Counted from the stretch's first letter, positions 1 through 7,809 are shown. The stretch: 12,958 nt of DNA from Candidatus Poribacteria bacterium (GCA_028818995.1 JAPPMR010000574.1:1-12958); one strand, 5' to 3'. Numbers and translations are program-made. Notes: a model not told the origin generated them from the sequence alone.

Positions 1-108
1 ATAATTATATTCTGAAAACGACTCTCTTTTTCCTTTCCGCTAACCGCTTGCTGTGCCGGATTAACCCTATAATGGTCCGATTCCTTTCTAATAGTCCAAG
101 AATTTTTC

Positions 109-137
109 CTGACAAATCCGCTATTATGTGGTATAAT
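109..137 (+). promoter_or_regulatory. Extended -10 sigma70-type promoter for mnmA-miaA
   Basis: A -35 box CTGACA (109-114) is followed by a 17-nt spacer and a perfect TATAAT (132-137). A TG at 129-130 gives the extended -10 form TGnTATAAT. Transcription would start near 144, leaving a leader of about 74 nt before mnmA. This is the best promoter match in the window. A second TATAAT at 68-73 has no -35 box at a proper distance. Assignment rests on sequence alone. Confidence 0.7.
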
Positions 138-217
138 TATAAGCAAATCGATAGATACACCGCTGGCTTAAGCGTACTGTATTTTACACCAAATTTCTAA
201 CCTAACTGGGTAGTCCC

Positions 218-1300
218 ATGAAAAAGATTCTCGTCGCAATGAGCGGTGGCGTAGATAGTTCCGTTACTGCTGCTATGATGGTTGACGCAGGTTATGATGT
301 CACTGGCATCACGATGCGTCTCGGTGCGCCTGATACCATTGAGGTTGAACCGGAACGGCCCAACTGCTGCTCACTCGAAGGCATAGAGGACGCTCGGCGC
401 GTTGCTACTCAACTTGGCATCCCTTTTTACGGTGTGAATTATGAGGATATTTTCAGAGAACAGATCATAGATTACTTTGTGGAAGAATATCTGGTTGGTC
501 GCACACCGAGTCCATGCATGGTATGTAACCGAGAACTCAAATTTGGAAAACTCCTCGACCTTGCAAAAACATTGGAATGTGAGGCTATCGCTACAGGTCA
601 TTATGCCCGTATTGAGAAAGATCCAGAGACAGAACGTTATCTATTAAGAAAAGCACTTGATGTTAGCAAAGACCAGTCCTATTTCCTCGCTGCGTTAACA
701 CAGGAGCAATTACAATGTGCCCTGATGCCTCTCGGTGAATACACGAAAACTGAGGTGCGTGATCTTGCACGTAAGTATCAGTTGCGGACTGCCGAAAAAA
801 TTGAAAGCCAAGAACTCTGTTTTGTGGCAGATACCAATTATAGACGTTTTCTTCAAGATAGAATTCCTGAAAAGATTGAAAGCGGTGATATTATTGACAA
901 GGATGGCAACGTACTCGGCAAACATCAGGGCGTGCCATTTTACACCGTCGGGCAACGGCGAGGTCTTGGCATCGCAGTTGGCAAACCTCTCTATGTTACG
1001 CAACTTAAAGCATCTGATAACACCGTCGTTGTCGGGGAATCGGTCGATCTCCTTGAAGATACTATGCACGTTGAACATATTAACCTCATCTCCATTGAGA
1101 AAATGACGGAACCGATCCGCGCACACGTCAAAATCCGTTCTCGTGACGATGGTGGTCCTGCTACAATCTCTCCAATCAACGAAACAGAAGCAATCGTCCA
1201 GTTTGACGAACCGCGCCGCGCAATTACGCCAGGACAAGCCACCGTCTTTTACGATGGGGAATATGTCCTCGGCGGCGGTTGGATCAAAACATCTCTGTAA
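218..1300 (+). CDS. mnmA: tRNA-specific 2-thiouridylase MnmA (TrmU)
   Basis: Cytoplasmic enzyme that adenylates and thiolates the C2 of U34 in the wobble position of tRNAs for Lys, Glu and Gln, taking sulfur from a persulfide relay. The 360-residue length is normal. Visible are the N-terminal PP-loop SGGVDSS (residues 9-15) and the TPSPCMVCN segment, whose Cys103 aligns with the catalytic Cys before Asn in the family. ATGHYA follows at 125-130 and SQELCF at 197-202, with Cys201 as the second catalytic cysteine. PFYTVGQRRGLG marks the central tRNA-binding part, and a C-terminal beta-barrel follows. Extra cysteines at 50-51 and 100 are seen in non-proteobacterial members. The ATG at 218 lies directly before the conserved KKILVAMSGG; no strong Shine-Dalgarno is present. 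It is the first gene of an operon with miaA, 17 nt downstream. Confidence 0.97.
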   Translation: MKKILVAMSGGVDSSVTAAMMVDAGYDVTGITMRLGAPDTIEVEPERPNCCSLEGIEDARRVATQLGIPFYGVNYEDIFREQIIDYFVEEYLVGRTPSPCMVCNRELKFGKLLDLAKTLECEAIATGHYARIEKDPETERYLLRKALDVSKDQSYFLAALTQEQLQCALMPLGEYTKTEVRDLARKYQLRTAEKIESQELCFVADTNYRRFLQDRIPEKIESGDIIDKDGNVLGKHQGVPFYTVGQRRGLGIAVGKPLYVTQLKASDNTVVVGESVDLLEDTMHVEHINLISIEKMTEPIRAHVKIRSRDDGGPATISPINETEAIVQFDEPRRAITPGQATVFYDGEYVLGGGWIKTSL

Positions 1301-1317
1301 CGCAAAGTCTGATCGCA

Positions 1318-2241
1318 ATGAAATCAAAACTCCTCTGCCTCCTCGGCCCTACAGCAGTTGGCAAAACAGAAATTGCGATTCAACTTGCACTACACCTCAA
1401 TGCTGAAATTGTCTCCGTTGATTCCAGACAAATCTATCGGCAGATGGACATCGGCACTGCCAAACCTACCCCCGAAGAACAGCAAGCAGCACGTCATCAC
1501 CTCATAGATTGCGTAGACATCTCCCAACCCTTTTCCGTTGCTGACTATCAATCCCTTGCTGACACTGCAATCACTGATATACAAAATAGAGGTAAACAAG
1601 TTTTACTTGTTGGCGGTGCAGGACTCTACTTTCGCTCCATTGTTGATGGTTTGTTTGAGGGACCGGGAGCAGATGTTTCGCTCAGAAAAAAACTGGAACA
1701 AGAGGCAGCACAACACGGTGCGGATGTCCTTCACAATCGGCTCCGCGCTTGTGATCCAGAGTCTGCTGAACGTATCCACCCCAACAACTTAACTCGCGTT
1801 ATTCGTGCCCTTGAAGTCTATGAACTGACAGGCATTCCCATGTCCGAACACCAGCAGCAGTGGCATCATGAAAACCAACGTTATCCATTCATTGCCTTTG
1901 GATTAACGATGTCACGCGAACTGCTTTATCATCGTATTGAACAACGCGTTGATATAATGCTTGCAAATGGATTGATCGCAGAGGTTGAATCGTTGTTAGC
2001 GGCGGGATATTCACGTGATACTTTTGCCCTCCAAAGTTTCGGCTATAAAGAGTTGATTGCTTATCTTGATGGCAAATGTACATATCTGAAAGCGATTGAG
2101 CAATTAAAGCAGAACACACGACGATTTGCAAAACGGCAGTTGACATGGTTTCGTAAGGATACGCGTATTGAGTGGGTGGATCGAGAATCAACTCCAGATG
2201 TGGTTGGGTATATCTTGGGGAATATCCATATTCCTTTATAG
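1318..2241 (+). CDS. miaA: tRNA dimethylallyltransferase MiaA
   Basis: Transfers a dimethylallyl group to N6 of A37 next to the anticodon of tRNAs reading codons that start with U. From the ATG at 1318 the protein has 307 residues, a normal length. It shows the P-loop GPTAVGKT (residues 10-17), the family signature DSRQIYRQMDIGTAKP (35-50) and HHLIDCVDISQPFSVADY. GGAGLY (99-104) replaces the usual GGTGLY. Near the C-terminus are SFGYKE and NTRRFAKRQLTWFRK, the tRNA-contacting part. The frame stays open back to a TTG at 1279 inside mnmA, but that would add 13 non-conserved residues, so the ATG is preferred. It lies 17 nt after mnmA and is probably cotranscribed with it; both act on the anticodon loop. 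Confidence 0.96.
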   Translation: MKSKLLCLLGPTAVGKTEIAIQLALHLNAEIVSVDSRQIYRQMDIGTAKPTPEEQQAARHHLIDCVDISQPFSVADYQSLADTAITDIQNRGKQVLLVGGAGLYFRSIVDGLFEGPGADVSLRKKLEQEAAQHGADVLHNRLRACDPESAERIHPNNLTRVIRALEVYELTGIPMSEHQQQWHHENQRYPFIAFGLTMSRELLYHRIEQRVDIMLANGLIAEVESLLAAGYSRDTFALQSFGYKELIAYLDGKCTYLKAIEQLKQNTRRFAKRQLTWFRKDTRIEWVDRESTPDVVGYILGNIHIPL

Positions 2242-2242
2242 A

Positions 2243-2259
2243 CGCGGTTTGAAACCGTG
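2243..2259. repeat. Short palindrome after miaA
   Basis: CGGTTT and AAACCG flank a single G (2245-2257), extended by one wobble and one Watson-Crick pair to 2243-2259. As RNA it could form a stem of about 7 bp with a 3-nt loop starting just after the miaA stop codon. No U-tract follows, so it is a poor intrinsic terminator. It could equally be a fragment of a dispersed repeat. A second weak palindrome, TTGAT-TTC-ATCAA, follows near 2274-2286. Confidence 0.35.
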
Positions 2260-2339
2260 CCAAAACACGACCCTTGATTTCATCAAGCAAAACTGATAAA
2301 ATAATTCATTAATGCGTTGTTTGTGGAATGGAGAAAAAA

Positions 2340-4007
2340 ATGAGACGTTTTGGCACACAAGGTCCCGTAAACCCTCAAGAGCATTATGTCGTTTCGCGAA
2401 CCGAAGAAATTGTCGACTACATTAAACGTGTCGAACAAGGCAAATATGTTGTCCTTTTCGCACCACGTCAAACAGGCAAAACGACTTTCTTTCAAGCTGC
2501 ATTAGAAACGCTCACTGTTGGCACTATGCCAAATACTGCTGCTACGCAAACCGAAGCTGCTCCAAAATTTAACTTTTTCCCTATTCAACTAAATTTTGAC
2601 ATCTATAAAAACCTTGACTTGTCGGCATTTTATGCACATTTGTCCGAACAGATTCGTGAAGAAATAGAAGCACTTTTTCAAAGACGTGGTGTTGTTTCTT
2701 CTGCAGCTTTGCGTCAATTCTTAGAGGAGACAACGTTAACGGATCACCTTTCAATGCTGTCATTCTTTAAACGGTTCGCGAGTTTTTTGGACTCTGAGTA
2801 TGCTGGGCAGCAGTTTGTTCTTGTTATTGATGAATTTGATGGCATTCCGCAGGCTGCGTTGAGCGATTTCCTACATACACTCCGTCATATCTATATTTCC
2901 GGTAAGCCGCGATGTCCACATAGTGTCGGTATCATCGGGGTTAAGAGTATTGCGCAGCTCAACTATGACCGCTCAATTTCTCCATTCAATATCCAAGATG
3001 AGTTCCACCTACCCAACTTTACGCTTGAACAAGTTCAGGAACTGCTTGGGCAATATACAGATGAAGTCGGGCAACCCTTCGCATCAGAAGTTATAACATC
3101 CATTCATAAACAAACCGCTGGGCAACCCGTGCTTGTCAATCGATTTGCGCAGATTCTCACCGAAGAACTGGATATCCCGATAACTGAACTGATTACGATG
3201 GCACATTTTTCAACAGCACACGCACAACTCCTTGAGGAAGATAACGTTAACCTTACACATCTAACAACCAATATCCGCAGAGACCCACGCTTTGAAAGTG
3301 TTCTGATGCGAATTATGGCACGGGAGAACGGTGTTGATTTTAATCTACGTAGTGACGTTATCAGTGAACTTGCCACGTATGGTGTCATTGCCAGAGGTGA
3401 TGACGGTATGTGTGAAATAATTAATCCAATTTATCTGTATTGCATTTTACAAGCATTCAAGGCAGTTGTGAATGGATTGGAAGAAGAGTACTTATCCGAA
3501 GGTAATAGCGAGGGTTTTCTTGATTATCTCACACCCGCGGGACATATTGATATGGAGTCATTACTTGATAACTTCCGTGATTTTATTGCACGTGTAGGGT
3601 TCAGGATTTTACAAGTCCCCGATACACCACAAGAGTCAGTTGGTAGACATCTTTTGCTTGCATATCTCGATCAATTTGTTAAACTCATCGGTGGTTTTAT
3701 GCATATTGAAGTGCAAACCGGCAGAGGTAGAATGGACATCATTATCACCCACAATCAGCGAAAATATATCGTAGAAACAAAGATTTGGAGAGGTGATAAT
3801 CGTTATCAGGCAGGTAAAAAGCAACTCACCGTATATCTCAATTCTGAGGGCGTAACGGAGGGATATTACATTGTCTTTAATCATCGTGAGAATCCAGAAC
3901 CGCGGGTAGAAACGGAAACGGTAGAGGGTTTGACAATTCGGAGTTATGTTATTCCTGTGCTGCAGGAAATGCCTTCAGGAAGTTCCGATACGCTTGGAAT
4001 TAGATAG
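2340..4007 (+). CDS. AAA-type ATPase with C-terminal PD-(D/E)XK nuclease-like domain
   Basis: A 555-residue protein of the 'MRRF.T.GP' ATPase family. Positions are counted from the ATG at 2340. The N-terminal P-loop domain has Walker A APRQTGKT (about 41-48; Ala replaces the first Gly) and Walker B VLVIDEFD (about 160-167). A helical region with QTAGQPVLVNRF follows. Residues of about 435-520 resemble a PD-(D/E)XK fold: GRGRMDIIIT supplies the acidic residue (Asp466), and YIVETKIW supplies the E-x-K pair (Glu479, Lys481) after a beta-hairpin. This suggests ATP-dependent DNA cleavage or remodelling, but the substrate is unknown. The start at 2340 is chosen because GGAG (2330-2333) sits 6 nt before it and the family begins MRRF; an in-frame ATG at 2328 is the alternative. 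The gene converges on the RecQ gene with 8 nt between stops, so the pair has no room for a terminator. Such genes are often multicopy and mobile; whether this one belongs with the neighbouring cassette is unclear. Confidence 0.8.
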   Translation: MRRFGTQGPVNPQEHYVVSRTEEIVDYIKRVEQGKYVVLFAPRQTGKTTFFQAALETLTVGTMPNTAATQTEAAPKFNFFPIQLNFDIYKNLDLSAFYAHLSEQIREEIEALFQRRGVVSSAALRQFLEETTLTDHLSMLSFFKRFASFLDSEYAGQQFVLVIDEFDGIPQAALSDFLHTLRHIYISGKPRCPHSVGIIGVKSIAQLNYDRSISPFNIQDEFHLPNFTLEQVQELLGQYTDEVGQPFASEVITSIHKQTAGQPVLVNRFAQILTEELDIPITELITMAHFSTAHAQLLEEDNVNLTHLTTNIRRDPRFESVLMRIMARENGVDFNLRSDVISELATYGVIARGDDGMCEIINPIYLYCILQAFKAVVNGLEEEYLSEGNSEGFLDYLTPAGHIDMESLLDNFRDFIARVGFRILQVPDTPQESVGRHLLLAYLDQFVKLIGGFMHIEVQTGRGRMDIIITHNQRKYIVETKIWRGDNRYQAGKKQLTVYLNSEGVTEGYYIVFNHRENPEPRVETETVEGLTIRSYVIPVLQEMPSGSSDTLGIR

Positions 4008-4015
4008 AAGAAGGT

Positions 4016-6496
4016 TTAGTCAATTCCATGTTCTTGACAGTAAGCTCGAATAATCGGTAAAAAATCATCGGCATATTTTTCTGTCTTCGCCGGTCCCACG
4101 CCGTACGTCAATTGAAATGCTTCTTTAGCAGTTGGAAAATAGGTCGCCATTGCTTGTAGTGCCTTATCGTGGAAAACCACGAAATGTCTTACCCCCTCAG
4201 CTATAGCTATTCTGTTTCGTTCTGCACTGAGTAATTCAAGGAGTTCTGTAGAATAATCAAGAGGGAATTCTGACATTTCGTTGTCTACTGAGTCCACCGA
4301 ATACCCCAAAAATTGTTCTCCTCTCAACACTCCCCACCCTCTCTGTGTCATTCGTAAACTACCGTGTTCCGCATCTCGTGTTAAGAGGTTGTTTTGAATG
4401 AATTGATAAGACAAATATCGCCACTGGGATTTGCTATAATCCGTGCCAATTCCGTGTGTGGAAAGTTGATTGTGTCTGTTTTCAAGAATCCTTCTTTGTT
4501 CTGATCCGCGCAATACATCAATAATATAAGCTTCTCCAAACATCTGATCCGTTCGGTAAACACAAGAGAGAAATTTTTGTGCAGGTATTGTCAAGTCCAC
4601 CCATTCCTCATTAGTTCTGCGACAATTGTCACACATTCCACAATTTTGCTCTTCATATTCCTCTCCAAAGTAAGCTAACAATAATTTTCGGCGGCACTTT
4701 ATTGAAGTGGCCCACGATACAAGCATCTGTAATCGTTGCTGTCGTCCCTGTGCTTCGGAACGTGAACCTTGCTCAATGAAATAGTTGTTAGTGTCTACAT
4801 CGCCATAACTAAATAGTAGTAGACAGTCGGCAGGTTGTCCATCACGACCACTTCGACCGATTTCCTGATAATATGATTCAGGTTCCTTCGGCAGGCCGGC
4901 ATGTAGGACAAACCTAACATCTGCCTTATCAATCCCCATCCCAAAAGCAATTGTAGCAACCATCACACGTACATTTCCATTGATAAAAGCATCCTGATTC
5001 TGTTTTCTGGTTTCGTCATCAAGGTCTGCGTGATACGGAAGTACAGAAATGCGTCGTGCTGTTAAATTGCGGCATAGAGATTCGACTTGTTTAATCGTCT
5101 GACAATAGATGATACCAGAGTCATTACAGTGCTTCCTGAGAAATGCAAGCGTTTGCCCTAACAATTCAACCTTCGGTTTAACAGAGATATAAAGATTGTC
5201 TCTGTCAAAACTGGCAATATGTTTATTTTCTTCACTTATACCTAATAACTGCTGAATGTCATTTTGAACACGCGGGGTTGCTGTGGCTGTTAGTGCAATG
5301 CAGACAGCAGATCGAAATCGTTTACGAATAGACACCAGTTCTCGATAATCCGTCCGAAAATCGTGTCCCCATTGCGATATACAGTGCGCCTCATCAATCG
5401 CAAGGCATTCGACATTTGATTCATCAAGCATTACAAGTATTTCAGGTCGTACGAGCGTTTCAGGTGCAACATAGAGCAACTTGGTTTCTCCTTGTCTAAT
5501 CGCTTGCATTGTTGCTACATATTCTGAATGGTTAAGGGTACTGTTGAGAAAAACAGCAGGAATACCTCGATCTTGTAACTGCGTCACCTGGTCTTCCATG
5601 AGCGAAATTAGAGGGGGAACAACGACGGTTAAGCCGTCGAAAATGAGAGCAGGCAATTGATAACAAAGCGATTTTCCACCACCGGTTGGCAAGACAATAA
5701 ACGCATCTTGTCGACTTAGAATGAGCTCAATTATTTCCTCCTGAAATGGGCGAAACTGGTCATGTCCGAAAACGTTTGTGAGAATCTCTAAGGGAGTTTG
5801 CGTTGAGATAGTTTGAGATGTTGTCTCGTCTTCTCTGGCGCGTCCCGTTTCTTCCTGTTCTATTTCTTGAAAAAACCAACCAGAAATCTGTGCATAACAC
5901 CGTTCTTCAACTTCAGGGTTATCTTCCGGCCTCCACCGATGTGCTAATGAAACGCGTAGGAGCATGCCTGCGGGAATTATCTCAAGCGGTTCTTGGAATC
6001 CTACGAAAGTAAGTGTGCAACCACCATTTTCAGTAGGATAACGGTATCGTATCCGTCTATCTTCTGTATCGCGGATAAGCGGTTTGTCTGTTCGCCAAAA
6101 TGTAGTACTGTAAGGGGGTCCATTACCTCCTGCAGGAACGTAAAGAGAGCCACTACCTGTTTTTCGCAATAAACCCTCATACAGTTCATGTGGATCCCCG
6201 GTTTTCGGTGGCATTAAGAGTTCAATAGCACTCACTAAATGTCTCGTATCTGTTGTGGTATGGAGACGATGCTTTTCACGAACAACAATGTCTTCAACAT
6301 GTGGTGGAACCAATGAAGTTTCTGGTACAGGTTCAGCGATTATCTCCCAAATATCACCAACGTTATATTCACTATTTGCACCATCATGCGGATCCTCATT
6401 GAACGGAATCAGCCGGACGCTCTCTCCTTTTTCTGTAATTGCGCCAATACACGCGCCGCTCCCCATTCGTGTTTTCGCAACAATTAAAACTCTCAC
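4016..6496 (-). CDS. RecQ-family DNA helicase with N-terminal dual-OB-like domain
   Basis: An 826-residue 3'-5' DNA helicase of the RecQ type with an extra N-terminal domain. Residues 1 to about 215 (MRVLIVAKTRMGSG..., GDIWEI, and a C-terminal WFFQEIE) resemble the predicted nucleic-acid-binding dual OB-fold domain; this call is from memory of the family. RecQ motifs follow: FRPFQEEII (248-256), Walker A LPTGGGKS (269-276), DEAH (368-371), aromatic-rich loop SQWGHDF (374-380), TATAT (403-407) and GRSGRDG (547-553). The zinc site is Cys601, Cys619, Cys622 and Cys625. A winged-helix RQC region (about 630-720) and an HRDC domain (about 745-826) complete it. Ordinary RecQ proteins have about 600 residues and lack the N-terminal part. 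The GTG start overlaps the upstream DUF488 stop as GTGA (6493-6496), which implies translational coupling. This is the last gene of a three-gene operon. Confidence 0.92.
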   Translation of the reverse strand: MRVLIVAKTRMGSGACIGAITEKGESVRLIPFNEDPHDGANSEYNVGDIWEIIAEPVPETSLVPPHVEDIVVREKHRLHTTTDTRHLVSAIELLMPPKTGDPHELYEGLLRKTGSGSLYVPAGGNGPPYSTTFWRTDKPLIRDTEDRRIRYRYPTENGGCTLTFVGFQEPLEIIPAGMLLRVSLAHRWRPEDNPEVEERCYAQISGWFFQEIEQEETGRAREDETTSQTISTQTPLEILTNVFGHDQFRPFQEEIIELILSRQDAFIVLPTGGGKSLCYQLPALIFDGLTVVVPPLISLMEDQVTQLQDRGIPAVFLNSTLNHSEYVATMQAIRQGETKLLYVAPETLVRPEILVMLDESNVECLAIDEAHCISQWGHDFRTDYRELVSIRKRFRSAVCIALTATATPRVQNDIQQLLGISEENKHIASFDRDNLYISVKPKVELLGQTLAFLRKHCNDSGIIYCQTIKQVESLCRNLTARRISVLPYHADLDDETRKQNQDAFINGNVRVMVATIAFGMGIDKADVRFVLHAGLPKEPESYYQEIGRSGRDGQPADCLLLFSYGDVDTNNYFIEQGSRSEAQGRQQRLQMLVSWATSIKCRRKLLLAYFGEEYEEQNCGMCDNCRRTNEEWVDLTIPAQKFLSCVYRTDQMFGEAYIIDVLRGSEQRRILENRHNQLSTHGIGTDYSKSQWRYLSYQFIQNNLLTRDAEHGSLRMTQRGWGVLRGEQFLGYSVDSVDNEMSEFPLDYSTELLELLSAERNRIAIAEGVRHFVVFHDKALQAMATYFPTAKEAFQLTYGVGPAKTEKYADDFLPIIRAYCQEHGID

Positions 6497-6981
6497 GGTA
6501 AAATATCTTCAACCTCCAAATCGAATGTTCTTGCTAATTTATCCGCTACCAATGATCGGTGGCATGCCTCCGGTGCAGTTTCCACACAAAAAAGTGCGAC
6601 TACTTGTGCATCCGATTCTAATTCGTCAAGCAGACTTTGCGGCTCAAATGCATCAAGGCATTCGGCATGATAAGCTTCAATAAACGCTTCTCCAAGTTCA
6701 GTTCGTTTACGTTTAGCCGTTTTTGTTGCTTTATCCGCCGCAGCTTGCTTTTCTCGGACGGTTTTTGTTGGTCCTAAGTCTTTTCTATGAATATATCGGA
6801 TCCCGAATTCTGCAAGGCGTGCTTGCAATCGCTTACTATTGGCAAATGCATAAGTCGCACCGCGTACACCGCGTCGACTCCGAATATCGCAGAACGTATC
6901 AACGTCTGCTTTGCACAAAGCGTCAAAAAAACTGGTTTCGTCAAACCCATATACGCCTATAGTCACAATTTTAATCTTCAT
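6493..6981 (-). CDS. DUF488 family protein, short lysine-rich variant
   Basis: A 162-residue protein of the DUF488 family, whose biochemical function is not known. It begins VTIGVYGFDETSFFDAL, has CDIRSRRG (31-38) where other members have DVR, then IRYIHRKDLGP (61-71). Near the C-terminus is the family signature C-x7-CHR (Cys132 to Arg142, FCVETAPEACHRS). A lysine/arginine-rich helix (about 73-95, with KATKTAKRKR) lies between the two halves and is absent from the neighbouring paralogue; it could contact nucleic acid (inference). The ATG is only 2 nt after the stop of the upstream DUF488 gene. Its own stop overlaps the start of the RecQ gene by 4 nt. No separate Shine-Dalgarno is seen, which fits coupled translation. 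Confidence 0.88.
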   Translation of the reverse strand: MKIKIVTIGVYGFDETSFFDALCKADVDTFCDIRSRRGVRGATYAFANSKRLQARLAEFGIRYIHRKDLGPTKTVREKQAAADKATKTAKRKRTELGEAFIEAYHAECLDAFEPQSLLDELESDAQVVALFCVETAPEACHRSLVADKLARTFDLEVEDILP

Positions 6982-6983
6982 AC

Positions 6984-7541
6984 TTAATCAGGGCGTTTTT
7001 TCCGCGAGTGAAACATCTCCTCCCCAAACAGATTCATCTGCCCACCCGTAATACGTTCAACAATCTCTTCCTGCGTCTTATGCTCACTGTTTTCATCAAT
7101 ATGAACCACAGGTAAATCCTGAGTTGTGAGGGTAGTACTAATCAGTTTAGTTCGGTGGCAATGTTCAGGCTTTCCCTCGCTGCACATAAGCGCAACGCGC
7201 TGCTGTTGAGAGAAGGCAGTCCGAAGACGTTGAATACCGCGCTGAAAGAATTCTGTCTCCTTGACTTTTTCGTAATCAACTATCCCGTTCACGTAGCACG
7301 ATTCATCGTCAGGTTTCCCACCGAGCAAATCTCCCATATACACGTAGCGAATACCGTGCTTTTCTATTTCATTAGCAAGCGGTTTTTTGGAGAATTCTGG
7401 TTTATAACCCGAATGCGGCACTGAGCGGACATCAATGAGATAAGCAATCTCATACCGCTGTAGCACTTCAATGAATTCCGCTATTGAACGGCTGCCATAG
7501 CCAATAGTATAGATTGGAATAGTGTTTGTTTTGCTTTCCAT
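6984..7541 (-). CDS. DUF488 family protein, canonical form
   Basis: A 185-residue DUF488 protein, first gene of the minus-strand operon. It shows the standard family features: IYTIGYGSRSIAEFIEVL near the N-terminus, LIDVRSVPHSGYKPEFSK (35-52), IRYVYMGDLLGG (64-75) and MCSEGKPEHCHRTKL (119-133), with Cys120 and Cys128-His129-Arg130 as the invariant signature. The C-terminus includes GGQMNLFG, a tail I have seen described for this family. The conserved Cys/His/Arg cluster suggests an enzyme or ligand-binding pocket, but no reaction is established. It differs clearly from the adjacent DUF488 gene, so the pair is an old duplication or an obligate heteromer rather than a recent copy. Function within the cassette is inferred only from the tight operon with RecQ. 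Confidence 0.92.
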   Translation of the reverse strand: MESKTNTIPIYTIGYGSRSIAEFIEVLQRYEIAYLIDVRSVPHSGYKPEFSKKPLANEIEKHGIRYVYMGDLLGGKPDDESCYVNGIVDYEKVKETEFFQRGIQRLRTAFSQQQRVALMCSEGKPEHCHRTKLISTTLTTQDLPVVHIDENSEHKTQEEIVERITGGQMNLFGEEMFHSRKKRPD

Positions 7542-7550
7542 GATAGACAG

Positions 7551-7583
7551 ATAATATCACATTTTTTATCGGAAAACAATCAA
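7551..7583 (-). promoter_or_regulatory. Candidate promoter for the DUF488-DUF488-RecQ operon
   Basis: Read on the minus strand, TTGTTT (7578-7573) is 16 nt from TATTAT (7556-7551). The overlapping pair TTGATT (7583-7578) and TGATAT (7559-7554), with 18 nt between, is an alternative. Either would start transcription within about 10 nt of the ATG at 7541, giving a very short leader. The match is modest and the region is AT-rich, so the call is weak. Confidence 0.3.
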
Positions 7584-7696
7584 AATTATTGCTTCATTTC
7601 CTTGCTGCCAGAGCCGTTCGGTTTCGGATTTTCTCAACATTTCGGATTTACCCAATTATCAAACAGATTCAATTTAGATTTGCCAATAGGTTCTCT

Positions 7697-7733
7697 TAAT
7701 CCGCGTAATCCGAGCAATCCGCGATAATCCGCG
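7697..7733. repeat. Four-unit 9-bp tandem repeat (TAATCCGCG)
   Basis: The units are TAATCCGCG (7697-7705), TAATCCGAG (7706-7714), CAATCCGCG (7715-7723), and after one extra A, TAATCCGCG (7725-7733). Two units are exact and two carry one change each. The array ends about 47 nt upstream of the -35 box of the 7848 gene. It may be a slippage-generated microrepeat or a clustered binding site. Confidence 0.75.
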
Positions 7734-7779
7734 ATTCAGAAATTGACAAATATTGACACACCTTTACCTCAAAATACGC

Positions 7780-7809
7780 TTGCTATCTTTGGGCAGAATT
7801 TGTTATATT
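7780..7809 (+). promoter_or_regulatory. Promoter for the receptor-phosphatase gene
   Basis: TTGCTA (7780-7785) and TATATT (7804-7809) are 18 nt apart, with TG at 7801-7802 giving an extended -10. Transcription would start near 7816, about 32 nt before the ATG at 7848. The same arrangement and much of the same spacer sequence recur at 11382-11411, which supports it as a real promoter class of this organism. Confidence 0.6.

Noticed and set aside
48..73. Second promoter (TTGCTG and TATAAT) upstream of mnmA
   Set aside because: The spacer is only 14 nt, too short for a sigma70-type promoter.
710..1327. 205-codon minus-strand frame
   Set aside because: Antisense to mnmA, which is certain; no recognisable motif.
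1889..2290. 133-codon minus-strand frame
   Set aside because: Lies opposite the miaA C-terminus; no domain pattern.
6255..6683. 142-codon plus-strand frame
   Set aside because: Antisense to the RecQ N-terminus and the DUF488 gene, both well supported.
7697..7733. CRISPR-like array
   Set aside because: Units are 9 bp and directly adjacent with no spacers; this is a simple tandem repeat.
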